Origin: Vesta saturnalis
Lineage: Eukaryota; Arthropoda; Insecta; Coleoptera; Lampyridae
Length of the DNA stretch: 64,000 bases
Direction of reading: 5' to 3'
NCBI GenBank assembly: GCA_036346205.1
Contig: JARFJB010000821.1
Location: 1,170,222-1,234,221 of the forward strand
Under the pieces are notes generated by a model that did not search any database, was not told the origin of the DNA, and saw only the letters and a program-made list of their open reading frames with translations. Both the position numbers and the translations under genes were made by a program. Shown piece by piece: positions 48,913 through 63,060 of the stretch; the first letter of the stretch is position 1, and the number at the start of each line of letters is the position of its first letter.

Positions 48913-49450
48913 ATTAAACTTCTGTAGTTATTTATTTTTGCATGTTAACAAAATTACATTTTAAAATGTTTCATCAATTTGTGATTTATTTTACATATTG
49001 GTATTAGAGTTTAAAGTACTTCTACAAACATGTTTTCCGATCAGACAAGGAGGGTCTCATTAAGTTACACACTACTGTAAAACGTAGTAGTTATTTCAAC
49101 GTTTGTGTTCTGTCCTCTTATTAGAAGTACTTCACGTTATAATGTTATAATCACATTGAGAAGCTTCATTCAAGTTTTTTTAGTACACATTTACACCTAC
49201 TATTACTTAATCTAAGAATTATCGAACAAACAATTTTTCACATTTTCTAGTCGGTACAATAAATTAATAGTGTGAACTGAATAAATACTTGTACTTGTAA
49301 TAAGACCTTCTGACACATATTTTAATTTAATGACGCTAATTGATTGATTCCTGTTGTTGGTTCTTAAAAATATAAATATTTAGACCTGCGATCAACGATA
49401 AGTTTTAAGAATTTACCTATTCGATGATTGTTAAGATTAACAATCAAAAA
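48913..49450. other. AT-rich stretch, nothing recognised
   Basis: The right flank of the transposase remnant; no end or repeat partner was found. Confidence 0.4.
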
Positions 49451-51650
49451 TCTTATCTTATCTTGTAAGGTTATTTTGACGCATCGTGTATGTGTAGTAT
49501 TTTGATAACGTATGTAACGTGTTTTGAATGTAGCTGAACTGAAGTGAATTTGCATGAAAAGAATTTTTTTTGGTGTATGCGTAATGTAATTTGTTGTAAT
49601 TAATACGCCACTGGAAATTAGTGAGGCATTAGTTATCGTGTGAAGGAATATTTGAATGCTGTAGAAAGATTTTCGTGTTGAAAGCGTTAAATTTGGTTGA
49701 GAAATAATGTTTTGAGTAAATTTTTATTGATACGGCATTGGTCAAACTATTGGTCTTTTTGGTATATTTGGACTAAAGAAATGGTTGTAGACGTATGAGT
49801 GAGTGGTTTATGATATATTGATATTTTATTAACGTGCAGTAAGGAATATAGATGCACATTTTTGTTTGTAGAAATTTTGTAATGTGGTGCAATAATAGTA
49901 AATCGATGCATGTTCAAGAATGAAGTGATAGAATGTGAGGGAGTTCGTTAGATTGTGCGGAAATAAAATTCGCCCACATGTAAGTTTTGCATAAATTTTT
50001 TAGTGAATTTACAAAGTAATTCAAAATGGCTACGTTTATTTCGCATCGTTCCACGATGGAACCTTCGACGCGGCAAAGAAACGCATTTGTGATAGGTGAA
50101 TTTTGCTCTTAGCGCGAATTTATTGTGACGTATTGGAAATATGGCGGGCAAAAGGTATATAAGCGAGTGTCAAATTTGAGGGGTTGATTGTTAGTTGATT
50201 AGAGGTTTTACTCTGAGTAAGGGTCGCACGCGCGTTATAACCATCAGAATGGTTAGTGTTGGAGTTTCTTTGTGAAAATTATAGTTTATGGGAGCAAGTA
50301 TAGCGACTCCATTAACTCATAAGGGGATAAATCGTATAGACATTCACAAATAAATAATGTGATATATTGTCAGTTGAAGGAAAACAGTGAATTTCTTCGA
50401 GAAATAAAAAGTGTTTAGGCAGATTAGAAGTTAACACAGCAAAATTATGTTATTAGTGTTCAATTGTGGGACGCGTGACCTAATATTGTAAAGAAAACTG
50501 AAGGTAACCATTTAAGTGACCGACATAAAACTTTGTAAAATTTAGTTAAGTTATTGGTGATCATCATTGACAATGAATGTGTACAATCGTTAGCAATACC
50601 AAATTGATTGTATAAAAGTAAATAAGAACTTTAATGTGTATATGGAAGTAACCATTTTTCATTGTGGTAAACGTTTTGAAGGGCAAACCTCACAGTATAA
50701 GGTGATGTGATGTTAGGCTAAAGAGCCCCTAGACAGGTACGCGGGTGAACAAACCATTGACACTGCGTTAGTGAGTACTACAGCCGAGTTCGTAGGTCGA
50801 ATAAAGGCTATCTCTTGTGTTTTGTGTATAGTGCATCTAAGAATTTAAAAAGGATTACCGAAAGCAGATCAGTACCGCACCGAAAAAGGATTAATTAATG
50901 TAATACGTAAGAATTAGATTTAAATTATATTGAACCAAGACAAGTAGGATTATCTTTTTTTTGTCATTGTTGCGTTCATTACGATTCATTTAAAGAAAAA
51001 AAAGGTTATCGAACTTCAACTATTTTGTTGTTTTTAGTTTTAGGAATGGGGCAATTTATTTATTTATGTGTTTGGTGGTTTTTTAAACCACCGTGTATAG
51101 ATTTACACGCGGAATTTGTCAATATATATCTGCCGTTTAATTTATTTTGTCGTTATTTGTGTCAATTGTGTGCCTAACTAGTTACACCGCCTGATAAGTG
51201 AAATTAGTTTTGCATATTTTCGAATTGAAGTATCGATTGGAAATTGTGTAATGAATCAGATCAATCACAAAATTTCATTTTAGCTTTGAAATATTAATAC
51301 AGAACACTACTAACAAAGTATTTATTTTTTTTATTCAGCATAAATTAGTTTTGAAGTATTAAAGTTTAAACCTATTAATGAATGTCTAAATACGATTTTA
51401 AACATAAAGCATTAATAAAATTTGAATTTAGGATTAATTTATCATCCCGCCTAAGACTATTTATTTTAGCAAAATTTAAGATTGTGGTGGCGCCTAGAGA
51501 CAATTTTTTATGGACCGAGCTTTGTGAATTGTAGATTAATGGGAAGTGTAAGGTGTTTGAAACTACTTTTCAATCATTTTACTCCTTATATCGATCACGC
51601 CCATTTCCACTGTAGCTGGCTTGGGAACCCGTGCGGTTTGGACGTGTAAT
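49450..51650 (+). mobile_element. LTR-like dispersed repeat, copy B
   Basis: Collinear with 10300-12780. Key marks: CGGCAAAGAAACGC near 50072, TATA box GTATATAAGCGAGTGTC near 50155, GGTCGCACGCGCG near 50222, CGCCTAAGACTATTTATTTT near 51450, GTGTAAGGTGTTTGAAACTA near 51546 and CATTTCCACTGTAGCTGGC near 51602. Same orientation as copy A. No coding capacity. Confidence 0.55.
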
Positions 51651-51659
51651 TAAAAGTTT

Positions 51660-52700
51660 ATAAAACGATGAACTTCATTTTTGCAAATCCTTGATGAAAA
51701 CTGCTGACGTTGAACAGGTTAGGTTATGTTTACTAACTAAAAAAAATATTTTAATGCAAATATGAAATAGGCATTCCAATACACACCTAAATTGAAATTT
51801 TTACAAATGATCATTCAATCAAAATGTATTCAGTTACGATATCAATCGTTAAAAAATCGATAATTACTAAATTTATTCATTTGCCGTATATTTTAAGGAT
51901 GGAGTTTTTGATACCGAAGTTTCCCGATTATAACATCGTTTAAGTTTTTCATATTGTAGAAAATCGCGCCGCGCATCTCGAGTGACACGGCGTTTTGTAA
52001 CTACTCTACAAAGGTTTGTACTGGCGAGCCGCTAGTTGAACCTGTAATCTGCTCGAGCCAGTAAAACCTGTACTTTGCGTATAATGTAATATATTTTATT
52101 TGTTGCTCATTTGTAAATGTCACTTAGAGACGACCGTACCTTGTTCACATTGCATTAGCAAAATAATAAATAGTATAATAAACGATAAGCGCTGTTGTCA
52201 GAGTAATGATTTCAAAGGTAACGAGATATTTTTGAAAATATAATGATTGCTATGAAAGAAAGGGAAAATTTTATTTCATTATGAGTTTTCGCTTTCTTTA
52301 TAAATGAAAAACAAAGAAAATATTATACATGATACGCCAAGTAACCGTTTTTACTGGCTCAAGGATGTGACAGGCTCGCGTAACGACTCGCCAGTTATGC
52401 TCATCCTATCGCCAGTAAAAACTGTTTTACCTGGCTTGTAATGTAAAATACTATAATTTGTTATTCATTCGAAAATTTATTTATGACATTTCTGAATATC
52501 TCGTTAATGACAGATCACTTGTAGAATTTTTAATTTTATGCTTAATCGTAAACATGCATTAACTTAACTAAACTTAAGCTATGTAAAATCACTTTCACAA
52601 GTTACAAATCTGTAAACAAATAAACTATCATTAATAGCATGTGAATGTGTCACCGTAATTTAACAATTACTAACCCGTTGTTAAATAATTAAAAAAATCT
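51660..52700. other. AT-rich stretch, nothing recognised
   Basis: A few GC-richer words near 52020-52090 and 52350-52440 (GCTCGAGCCAGTAAAACCTG and GCCAGTAAAAACTG) look like a diverged local repeat. No coding frame. Confidence 0.4.
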
Positions 52701-52734
52701 TAAATGTCATGAATAAACGCAAAATTTTATTTCT

Positions 52735-53560
52735 TATAAATTTACAAATGTTGTATGTGTCCGCCGTTATTTTCAACACAGTTTCTATAATGTTTCTATT
52801 TTAGAAAGAGCATTACTAATGAACTGAGGATGATCCCTATTTCGATTTTATCTCTTAAATCCTCCAAACTGTGACTTCTTTTCTAACAGACTTGATTTTT
52901 AGATACCCCATAAAAAACAGTTATGAGGTGGCACGCCGTTCTGATGCCGTATAATATTTATATACTCCTGAAGAGGAATTTCTTCTAATACGGAGATATC
53001 TATCACCAGTTAACGAGCCCTGAAATATAATTGGTCCAATAATTCGATTCTTTAGGATACCACACCAAACATTTAATGAATTCCTACCTTGATTTTTTAT
53101 TTCCACATAAGCGTGAGGGTTTTCTGGTGCCTACATGTGAGTGTGTCTCCGATTATACATCCCTGCTGTGGTAAACACGGCTTCGTTACTCCACAATATC
53201 TTATTACAAAAATCATCGTCTTCAATTTTCCTAGCTAACATACGGTGACAGTAAGCTAGTCGCCTTATTTTATGGTTATCTGTTAATTTTTGGACTGGCA
53301 TCATTTTGTAAGGTGATATTCATATTTATGTAACACCCTGTGAATTTTTTTCTGGAACATTCAAAGTGCCTACTAGCATTAACCGTAGGTAAACTAGGAT
53401 TTTCTAAAACAGATCGCAAATTTATGATTATGGTCGAATATTTGAATGTTTTCATTTTACCTAGAAAACACAATAAAATTTCGAGCTCTTCATTATCATT
53501 TGCTAAAACCGTGTGCTTTTTTCGCTGTAGATCCGGTTTCTCATACACCTTTCAGTGTAA
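52735..53560 (-). pseudogene. IS630/mariner-type transposase, broken
   Basis: On minus: an N-terminal part with ENPSLPTVNASRHFECSRKK (about 53430-53330), then ILWSNEAVFTTAGMYNR (first acidic block, normally F(T/S)DE, here SNE), AYVEIKNQGRNSLNVWCG, LKNRIIGPIIFQGSLTGDRY and, after a frameshift, QEYINIIRHQNGVPPH, where the second Asp block is degraded (QNGVPPH for QDGAPPH). Part of the left end shows ACACCCTGTG near 53332. Clearly inactive. Confidence 0.75.
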
Positions 53561-53569
53561 TAAAAAGTG

Positions 53570-54420
53570 CACCTAGCAGAAACTGGCATTTCGGGATTGA
53601 TTTGTAGATATTCCGATTGCGCTTGTAAAATAGTCTAATGATTTCAAGCTCTCTTTCTTCCGTATAATCCAGTTAAAAAAAATAAGAATGTTATTTAATA
53701 ACATCAAATAAGTCAAAAATGACAGCCACTTTACTTTTTAACCATAGCAGCGTTTGAACCATAGTCACGAAGATTTAATTAATCTATATTTTGCTATTTA
53801 TTTCAAATTTTCAATGTAATAGTTATTTATATATCAAGGGAGTTATGAGGGTATTAATTACCGAGGGCAATGGATTGCAATCTCCAGGACGTTACGATAT
53901 AGTTTATATACCATGGATATATTTTATTTCAACATGATAAATGAATTTGCAAATATTTGTCAAAATACATTAGATAGAGTTATAGATCTATGGATATATC
54001 CCTACTCTCCTTAGCGATGAAATGTTTACAGTTACGGTAACTAAGGGTTTATTTGTTTATAATGTATTGGTATGAAATAAATATTTTTAAAATGATTTAA
54101 CCAAATATCAATATATTATATACTTTTGGAATCAGAAAATAGTAGATTATTTCATAGCGCATCTGTGTTGAATAGAAGGCAAACCATGAAAAGTAACTTC
54201 TCCTCCAAATAAAATATGCCATCTTTCCTTCAAACTTCCGCAAATTTACGCAAAACATTATTTTTAATGACCTAGTCGACCGCTGATGATGATAGGGTAG
54301 CTATTGATACGCGTTCGGTGTTTTTTAATTTTGTGTGGTACGTGGGTGTATTTTGTTTGTTTAAGAAAGAAGTAAGTTAATGAAATTACTAAAAAGATAA
54401 TTGTAAATTAGTCGGTTTTA
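53570..54420. other. AT-rich stretch, nothing recognised
   Basis: No coding frame or repeat partner was seen. Confidence 0.4.
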
Positions 54421-54426
54421 GAACGC

Positions 54427-55460
54427 AATGCACGCCGCCCGAAATTGCCGTTGAAGCGAATGAAGCAGTATCGTGCCTCGGACCGTCGAAATCCGGTGAA
54501 AAGTATTTTGCTGCGTATCAACACTTTATTCAGTGTGTACTGAAAAGAATGTGAACATTTATTCGGAAAATGTACTTCTTGCGTATTTTAACCATATCCA
54601 AAAGATAAGAAATGGAAATTCTGGACAATGTGGTTTCGTTATTCCATGATCAAATACGAATTAATTATTCAGTCAATATTTAAAAAGTTACGATGTTTTC
54701 TGAAAAAGGATATTCAGCAAAAAAAGTGAAGAATATTTACTAAAGAACAGTTTAAAGGTTTTCTAATGGACGAACCAGATGAAGTATATTTGGGAACAAA
54801 GTTAAATTTAAATAAGTTTTAATTTTGTGCCCTCCCAATGTAATATGATTTATTCAGATTGTTTTATTAATCGGAGTAACCGGCGCATGCGTATGCGACG
54901 AGATGATGAAGATGAATATAGATGACATTGAAGATATGGGAAATTTAGTCCTAATAAAAATTCCCGATAGCAAAACGAGAAAAGTGCGGTCGTTTACTAT
55001 CATCGGAGAAATGTTCACCAAAATTTACCAAAAGTGCACTTCATTTAGACTGAGAGATATGCAAGAGGAGAAGATTTTTTTTAAACATCAAAATGGGAAG
55101 TGCTATAGAAATGTTATGGGGATTCATACGATCAGTGCTGCACCCGGAAAAATCGCTGTATTGCTAAAATTAAGCAATGCTCAAGAATATACGGGTCACT
55201 GTTCAAGATGTACTTCGGCTACATTACTGATGGATGGTGAAGGAAGTATGGACTCGTTGAAGCGCCACGCGGATTCGAGGTGGACTTCCGTAGCGGAAAG
55301 ATGCATAGAAGAGTCTATTCGCAACAAAAAAGAGAATGCTGCCTGAATATTAAATTTTAACGAAACTGTGGTAACGGAAACATATGCAGGAAATCTTATA
55401 TCATCGTCATTGTTGAGGTTATCATCGCCCAAATTGAGGTTATCATCGCCCAAATAGAGA
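54427..55460 (+). pseudogene. Crypton-type tyrosine recombinase, inactive
   Basis: The frame starts PPEIAVEANEAVSCLG, then GEKYFAAYQHFIQ (core-binding domain), a -1 shift near 54540, and NVLLAYFNHIQKIRNG. Later frames give EQFKGFLMDEPDEVYLG. The catalytic domain is open at 54903-55346: NIDDIEDMGNLVLIKIPDSK, GKCYRNVMGIHTI, EYTGHCSRCTSATLLMDGEG, and LKRHADSRWTSVAERCIEES. The HxxR pair is present, but the position where Crypton recombinases carry the Tyr nucleophile (AERYI) is Cys, and RHAGW is RHADS. Lengths fit the insect Crypton family. A 22-bp tandem duplication (GAGGTTATCATCGCCCAAAT, about 55412-55456) lies after the stop. Confidence 0.8.
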
Positions 55461-58400
55461 TTATAACATTAGTAAATACTTTAACAGAGTCTATCTACTT
55501 CATCGCTACACGACTTCAATTTTCAAAATGTAACACTTACCAATTGTACATTTAATGCTACTTTAATGAATAGGTCTGGAAATTAATTATAAGTTCTTGA
55601 ATAAATGAAAATTAAATTGTTGTATTTCCATAACAACACTTTTCCTTCCGGGCACAGGAATAGAAAAAATAAAATCTGCTGCTCTAGCAATGTCAAACTT
55701 TGGCGCCCACTACTTAGTCGAACAATGACCTAATATTCAACTAGTTTTGGTACGAAGTATCATCACAATATAGCATCTTATTTAAATACTTAGAGAATCT
55801 AGGGAATCCATCTTTTAAAACGTTACGGCAGTAAACATGCTAAGCAACTTTAACGATTATGTATTAACTTAGAGAAGATGTAAAGATAGTTGACAATGAG
55901 GTACTGGGAGAGGGGATACTTCCAATACTATTATGGTTGTAGGCGGTTTTAGGAAGATTAAACTATACTAATTTACGAAGTGACTACAATTTCTTAAATT
56001 CCTTCTTTACTGAAATGATCAAAGACGCAAACACTTTCTGTAAAATTATTTAGTTTAATTTAATATTCTTAAATAAACATTCAGTGTATACTTATGTGTA
56101 TATTTTTCAAAAATAAATATCATTAAACGTTCAGTGGTTTCTAGATTTTTTCTTGGATGTGTGACTAAGTCGGCACCTTTGCCTGTTTCGTCAATTCAAT
56201 ACGTTTATGCAATAATGTTACTTATAATCAATCCTAACCAAAAATCTGAAGTAGCGTAACCTTATAGTTTTGACTATTCGTTTTGGTAACTTATAGTAAT
56301 GTATATCAATAGAAGCGATCGCTTAACATGGTCCACAAGATTTCAAAACGATCATGAATGTACAATAGATTATAAATAAATACAAACTATCGGCCGAGGA
56401 ATGATTTCAAAATACAACAGTGGTTATGAACAAAGAATACTACTTGGAGTTACCAAACAAATTTGGTAATATGAAAAAAAGTATAGTTTTTAACAATCTA
56501 CCAATCAGACAGTGTGAATATGTAAGACAACTGCTTATTGTTGCCAACCTATTATTCTTAGTCACGAACATTTTGTATTGTAGTGAGTGGAAGGGCTGAA
56601 TATAACACAATACGTAGTAAATTTTTTGGCATTTTTCCATTTCATGTAAAATCATAAATTGGCAACAATTAACAATAGAACCGCGCAAAAAAAATAAATT
56701 TGTTGCAAAATTTCCGCTAACTACAATGCAAGAAAAGTTTTGACCTTAACTTACACGTACAACCTACAAATATACAGGATGATGAACTAATAGTTGCCCT
56801 AGATTTCCTTTTGGTAACGACATATATTTATACATTATTAAATCACTAGTAAGGACAAAACGTTTTTACTTCTTAACTTTAATTTCGAGAAAAAAGCAAA
56901 AAACATAAAAGCAGTTTAACCTTGAAACATCTTTACACGCAACACGTTTTTTCCCAATTAACTTTTTTACCTTTCATTTATTTGAATAGAATCTCCCAAA
57001 ATTACTTTGTTTATTAAAATTGTTAATTGATTTTTGTTAATAGAATGCAGTATTCACTTTCACTTGGTTGTTGTGATTCTCGTGGTACCTAAAATGGTAG
57101 TAGCCTTACGCTACAATGATTATAATGCAAAGAGGTTTCTAAGAAGTTTATTCATTCACGTTGTTATTTATAAAGACATCCGGATTGTTTACTACTACTA
57201 TAATTGTTTAAAGAGTAATTTATATTTTATTTTGCAGTTAAAATGATAATAGTCTCTAATTACGCAATAAACTTTTTTATTTCAAAAAACTTACCTTGAA
57301 TGAAAATATTTATTGATATGATACAGGAGAAAGTTATGACCTTTAGTGAAATTTGATACTTGGTCAAGCTGAGATCAGTATTAAACTTGTCTTCCAATGA
57401 CGTCATTAGCATAAAAGAAAGTGTTTCCCAATACTATCTGATCACTAATTTGCGTAGAAATTGCAAAATTTTGGAATGCTAAAATTAACCTAGAAAATTC
57501 ATCTGAATTTTCAAGAAATTTTATTTGTAGGTGTGCAACCTTGACACAATTCCATTTTTAAAAAATTCTTTTGATTTTATTTAATGAAAACGAAAGCTGT
57601 AATAACATGTATTTTACAGTTTGCGAAATGGGCGTAAATTTAATTACACAGACTGGATCTACCCGATCTTAAACTTTTTATTTTATAGTGGTGGAAGTGT
57701 AGATAGGGAAAGTGTATCTCCTTTCACAGCTTTTATAATGGTAATTATGTGCTTATACTTGTAGGGATCGAGATATCACGTTCCTTTCGACAGAGAAATT
57801 GGTTTATGGCAGTTCACACCTTATCAATTAAATTCTCTTAAAAAAAAGATCAAAATTAGATGACCGAATACTTTCAAATCTTACGTCACATAAACACAAT
57901 CATCCTGGTACTTATGTAAATAACTATCTTCAAACATAAAAGAAAAACCTGACCTGCATTAAATAATTGTAACATAATTACATTTTATGTAATCTCTCAA
58001 GCGTTTAAAAACAATGAAAATGAAAATACTGTAAATGATAAAATAATTAATTAGTGTAAATCCGTATTTTTACTTTTATTCGTTATGTAAAAGTTCTTTA
58101 TCGTTCAGGGAAAATTAAGTACGAAATATTGCCAAAAATTCGCAAACATCTTTCTTAAATATAACTTTCACTATGGCTCAGTCATGCTGGTTTTGCTTTG
58201 CTTATTACAATATTTTACATATTTTCTCTTCATTTATTTTAAAATTTACCTGTGACGATACATTAATAACTACCGTACAGTGTTGCTATTGCGAAAATAA
58301 TCAATTGTTCCATCACGAATGAGTGATCAAAAAATAATCATAGCTTCCTAGCGTACTTCAGACGAGACACCTCTTTTTTTTATCTATTTTTTTGTAATCT

Positions 58401-61300
58401 AGCTCACTCGCCCGAATCTTCTCTATAAGTAAAAGTATCTTGAACAAGGTCACACAATGAACGGTCAACGTACTATTTTATAATTCATTATCAACCTTCT
58501 ATTTAATCTGTTACAACCCATTACGTTAAGTTTCTTGTTAATAATACCGTTGTAATGAAGTAAAAGACGCTATCGTCTCGTGACCAAATACTTCCATTGT
58601 TTAAATCTTGTTGCATCATATATTTCGCCACTTTATGCAAATTTGCTTAAACCTTCAAACCATCATCTCTCTGCTGGCACAGTCGACTAGTTAACAACAA
58701 TAATACGTTTCATAGTTTAATTGGAACATATTTTTCTACACAAATGTCCCTGATGAATACAAACTTCCGTATACATTTTTAATCGTTCATACATTTTTCT
58801 ACAAGAATATAAACAAGGCGCGGTTATTTACAATAATAGTGCTTTAAGAATGTACTGACTAGTTAGGCAAAAAGAACAAAAAGCAATAAACTTGATTCAA
58901 GATGAATAAGATCTAAACTTAGATTTAAGGTTAAGGGTCACCGATTTTTTGTACAATTCCCATAAGAATTTCATTATACAGCATGTTTTGGTATGTGCAA
59001 TCATTCTCACACTTTTATTATCAATTAGATGAAGAAATTGGATTTTAAAATGCACTTTAATTTAAGAAAGTGCTTAATTTAATTAGTGTTATGCATAAAA
59101 TTAACCGCCATTGTTTAAGTACCAGTTACCGTGCTTTTAGACACGATATCATGATAATTTAGCTTAATTTGACTTTCAATTATTTTACAAATTGACTCTA
59201 TATCTATAGAATTGTAATTTATTGCCCACTATTTCTACAAATGAAAAACTCAATTAACAGTGCGTGCAAATTTCGGTTGCATTCAATTAAAATTTAAAAG
59301 ATACGCAAATTAGCATTACACTATGATTTAATATTTCACACGCGTGTACAATGTAGACCACACGTCTTTAAGTATGTAATATGCATATAATACACAATTT
59401 GTAAACGTTATAAAATGTCATAGATAATACTATTTGTTAATGTTTTATAATAAAACAATAATAAAAGCATAGTTGCCATATTTCAATTTTGTCTTTTCTT
59501 AAAGCAATTTGCATATGTTCCAGTTTCTCGATAAAAATCATAAATGTGTTAAACTTGGCTAGAATGAAAGTATTGATTTGTTAATATTTATTTAAATAAA
59601 AAGTGATTATTTAAAGTGAAAGGTTTTAGTACCAGGAAGAGATAATATCAAATGACAATTTTGAGAAAGTAACAAAAAATATTGTTTTGTTAAAATCTCC
59701 CAAATTACATATGTGACTACAAGACAAGAATTCAATCAAGTATAAATTTTTACATAATTATTATGTCTTTGATCTTGAAAAAAGTAATTATTAAAAGTAA
59801 AGGTATTTTAGTTACCTTTAGGTTATATAAATTAAAAGATATACAAACATCAAGGTTAAAATTTTTGGGCATCTTACAAATAATATGAGCACATAACAAA
59901 AAGGTCGCTCACGTATTTAATTATTAAATAACAACAATGGGTTATTCACTGTTAATTTTTACGTAATTAAACCAAATTATTATCACATCAAATTAGTATG
60001 TACTGGCTAATTATAGAAAGTGAAGAAATTCCTTAAATCCTTATGAAAGTTTCACTTTTTCTCAAATTGACAAGGTGCGGTTATCAATTGATTGATTAAT
60101 CTCATAAAAATTTTCTAAAGCAAATCCCCAATAAAATATAAAATTTTAGCCCCCCTCGTTGCGGATCACTTACCAAAATAAAATCTTCATATTTGCACAA
60201 ATTTATTTTAAAAAACTAAACTGGCACTTAAATTATCATTTCGATTAAAAGGTCACAAATTTTTTTTTAGATTTTAATAAAAATTGTTTACACGTGAACC
60301 CTCAACGAATGAATTCACAATTCGCCCGTTCCCTTCAACAGGTAACACTCGTTTGTTGTTATATTGGTATGAAGAGCTTATTATTAGAGAAAGTAAAATT
60401 CTACTCGGGGGGATCCTGGCTCATTTACGACCAGATATTCTCAAACTGTTTGTATTTGATTATTATTTCATCATAAATTTTAAACTCGTGATGCTTTTAT
60501 TCTTTTATTTAAAAGAATCACGTGCTTTGACCTAATTGTATAAAATTTCCGTATTACACCATAAATGTATTTTTTTTTGGATTTTTGTTAAGTTGCGTTA
60601 CTCAAAATATAATTAAAACTGTATATCTATTTATAGAACTGAATAAAAAATAATATTCAATTAATCAACCGTAAGTACTACTGATAGGTATTAGTAAAAA
60701 ATGAAAACAATTTCAGAGAATGCCGAACAAATTTTTGAGATTTTGAAAAACCTTATGTTTAGTTATACCTACTAAGCTTACAAACATGCAACGTTCAGTT
60801 TAATTGTGTTTGTGTTAAAATTTAAACATCAATCATAAACACATAACCTTAGCTTTTTTTTTATTAAAAGAACAATTAATTCATTGCCAGTTAATAATAA
60901 TACATATAATAATAAGTAGTTAAATTGTTGTTAAGCTAGTTTTTTTAATACCAATTAACAAGGCGTGGAAGCACCTTGTCAGGTGCGTTTAACACTAAAA
61001 GAGTGTATTGAAGATTAATATTTTCTTGTATATCATAATGGCCATTAATATAAACCCCTTATGTCAACATATGGAGTACCTTGTATTTTATCTCACTTGT
61101 TGCTGTTGATCTTAAAATACACACCTAAGCTTCGTATCGATTTGGAATGACTTCGGTCAGGTCTAAATTAGGTGTATTGTTAGTGTGATATTAATTTGCT
61201 AAATAATATAACGTTTCTCAAAATTTGTTACGAGATAGATCCACTTGACATCAGCTACTAAATCATGTGCATATGATCATTTACGACACCAAAGGTGTGA
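55460..61300. other. AT-rich noncoding DNA, nothing convincing
   Basis: Open frames are short and of AT-rich random composition. A mariner-like end ATATACAGGATGATGAAC lies near 56772 without a recognised partner. No splice-linked exons, RNA genes or long inverted repeats were recognised over this 5.8 kb. Confidence 0.45.
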
Positions 61301-61324
61301 TATGGTTCCCTTACCAATAAATAT

Positions 61325-61780
61325 ATACAGCGTGGGCCACCTGTAACGTTTTGGTCATTTTGGGGAAACAGGTAAATTAAAAAAAACTACCCATATGTAT
61401 GTAGAGAGTCTATGTGAGCGTTTTAAAAATCTTTTGAAATATACAGGGTGATCCAAAAAGTTTTTATTTTACAAACCTATATTTTTTGAAATGGGAGTGT
61501 CCAATTTTTTTAGCATGTTTGAATTCTGCAGTCAATTCTAATTCATGTTTATTAAGAGTTCCCTATACCTAAGTCTTACCATTTGTGAAATATTAAGAAT
61601 TGAGTTCATTTTAACATCAAAATATGTGCGAGAATTGTGTAGTCCAATCCAGAAACAGGGAAAATTAGTGTTATCGCTTTGCTGTCAAAAGGGGTTTATG
61701 AATTTTAATTTTTCATTTTGTGACAAACACCTAATTTGGACTATTTGCACAATAAAAGCATGAATTAAATTAACATTAAA
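61325..61780. repeat. Fragments of ACAGGGTG-type inverted-repeat elements
   Basis: TATACAGCGTGGGCCACCTG near 61325 and ATACAGGGTGATCCAAAAAG near 61441 resemble the ends of the mariner-type MITEs seen elsewhere in the window. Opposite ends were not identified. Confidence 0.35.
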
Positions 61781-61980
61781 GCATGATTATGGTCAACGGG
61801 ACAACGCTTTCGGCCTTTTGTACATTGGAATTGGTGCATAAATATTAAATCTTCCACTTTCTGTTCAAAACCTATATTGATCTACCATTCACGTTTATGA
61901 AGTCTAAGTACCATACGTTGTAAAATAAAATATCTGTTGTGGAACACCACACGACATTCCAACCTACAAAATGGAATTTA

Positions 61981-62342
61981 AAAGAAATTAAATAATTGTA
62001 ATAAGATTTTTTAGAATAATTATGCAACATATTTTATAATAAGTTCGTCACGAAAATATGCAACATTGTACAAGCAAAAACAAGTCTATGTCAAACCAGA
62101 CGTTTAAAACTTCATGCCCGACAGAGGTTAATGGACATCTAGATGCCAACTTAAAAAATGAAAAGAAATGAAATAATTTTAATTATAATTTTTTTAGGGT
62201 AACTATGCAACCTCTTTTATATACCTTCCTAACGAAAACAGGCAACACTGTAAAAACAAGAAAATAATGTCAGAATGAAGTTTAAAACTTCATGTCAGAT
62301 AGATATACATATTGATTTCCCAAATCGCCCGCTTCTATAAGA
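61981..62342. repeat. Two tandem units of about 181 bp
   Basis: Units begin AAAGAAATTAAATAATTGTA (61981) and AAAGAAATGAAATAATTTTA (62162) and share ACTATGCAAC-type, CGTTTAAAACTTCATG-type and ACATCTAGATGCCAAC-type words. A related unit lies at about 27050-27230 and 33090-33280 inside the duplicated block. Confidence 0.65.
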
Positions 62343-62639
62343 TATTAATAATACAGTTCACCCATTTTCATGCATATTTAATTAATTTTTAGACTTACCT
62401 TGCGTTATATTAAAAAACTGTTAAAGATAGGTTATGTAAAATTTAATTTTCCTTAAAAAATATGTCTACACTGTTTCTTATAAAATTAATCGTTATTCAG
62501 ATATTGAAAAAAAATTGAACTAACAGTTAAATTCTACCTTAGGAATTTTGCCGCTAAATTACGCGTCGAATTAAAAATTGCATAGAACATAATTAATCGA
62601 TATATTTAAGGTCTATATCTAGGAATTATTATATCTTTG

Positions 62640-63021
62640 AAATACGCAGCTGTTTTAGAAATATTTGATAAAAACAAAAAACCGGCGCTGGATTTCTCCC
62701 AAAATCTGATCAGCTCCAAGTCAAGCGAAAACAAACTTAAATACAAAATTTTACGTAGGTATTTTCGTTCTGGAGTTATCGTGGATACTAACATACATCC
62801 ACACACACGCACGCATAACCGCACACAGGCATATACGTATAACGCACGCACACACCGCGCGCGACACCCACTACAACACACACACACACACACACACACA
62901 CACCACATTCACACACACACACCACGCACGCACGCACGCACGCACGCACGCACCACGCACGACACACACACACACACACACACACCACACCACACCACAC
63001 ACCACCACAGCACGCACGCAC

Positions 63022-63060
<39 letters not shown>

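Noticed and set aside
54427..55460. Domesticated Crypton host gene
   Set aside because: Several frame breaks in the N-terminal half and loss of the catalytic Tyr fit a dead copy better.
56440..57246. Open frames of 70-82 codons on both strands
   Set aside because: No family motif, no splice-linked partner; length expected by chance in AT-rich DNA.
60284..60535. 83-codon open frame with a hydrophobic end
   Set aside because: No homology recognised, overlapping frame of similar length, AT-rich composition.
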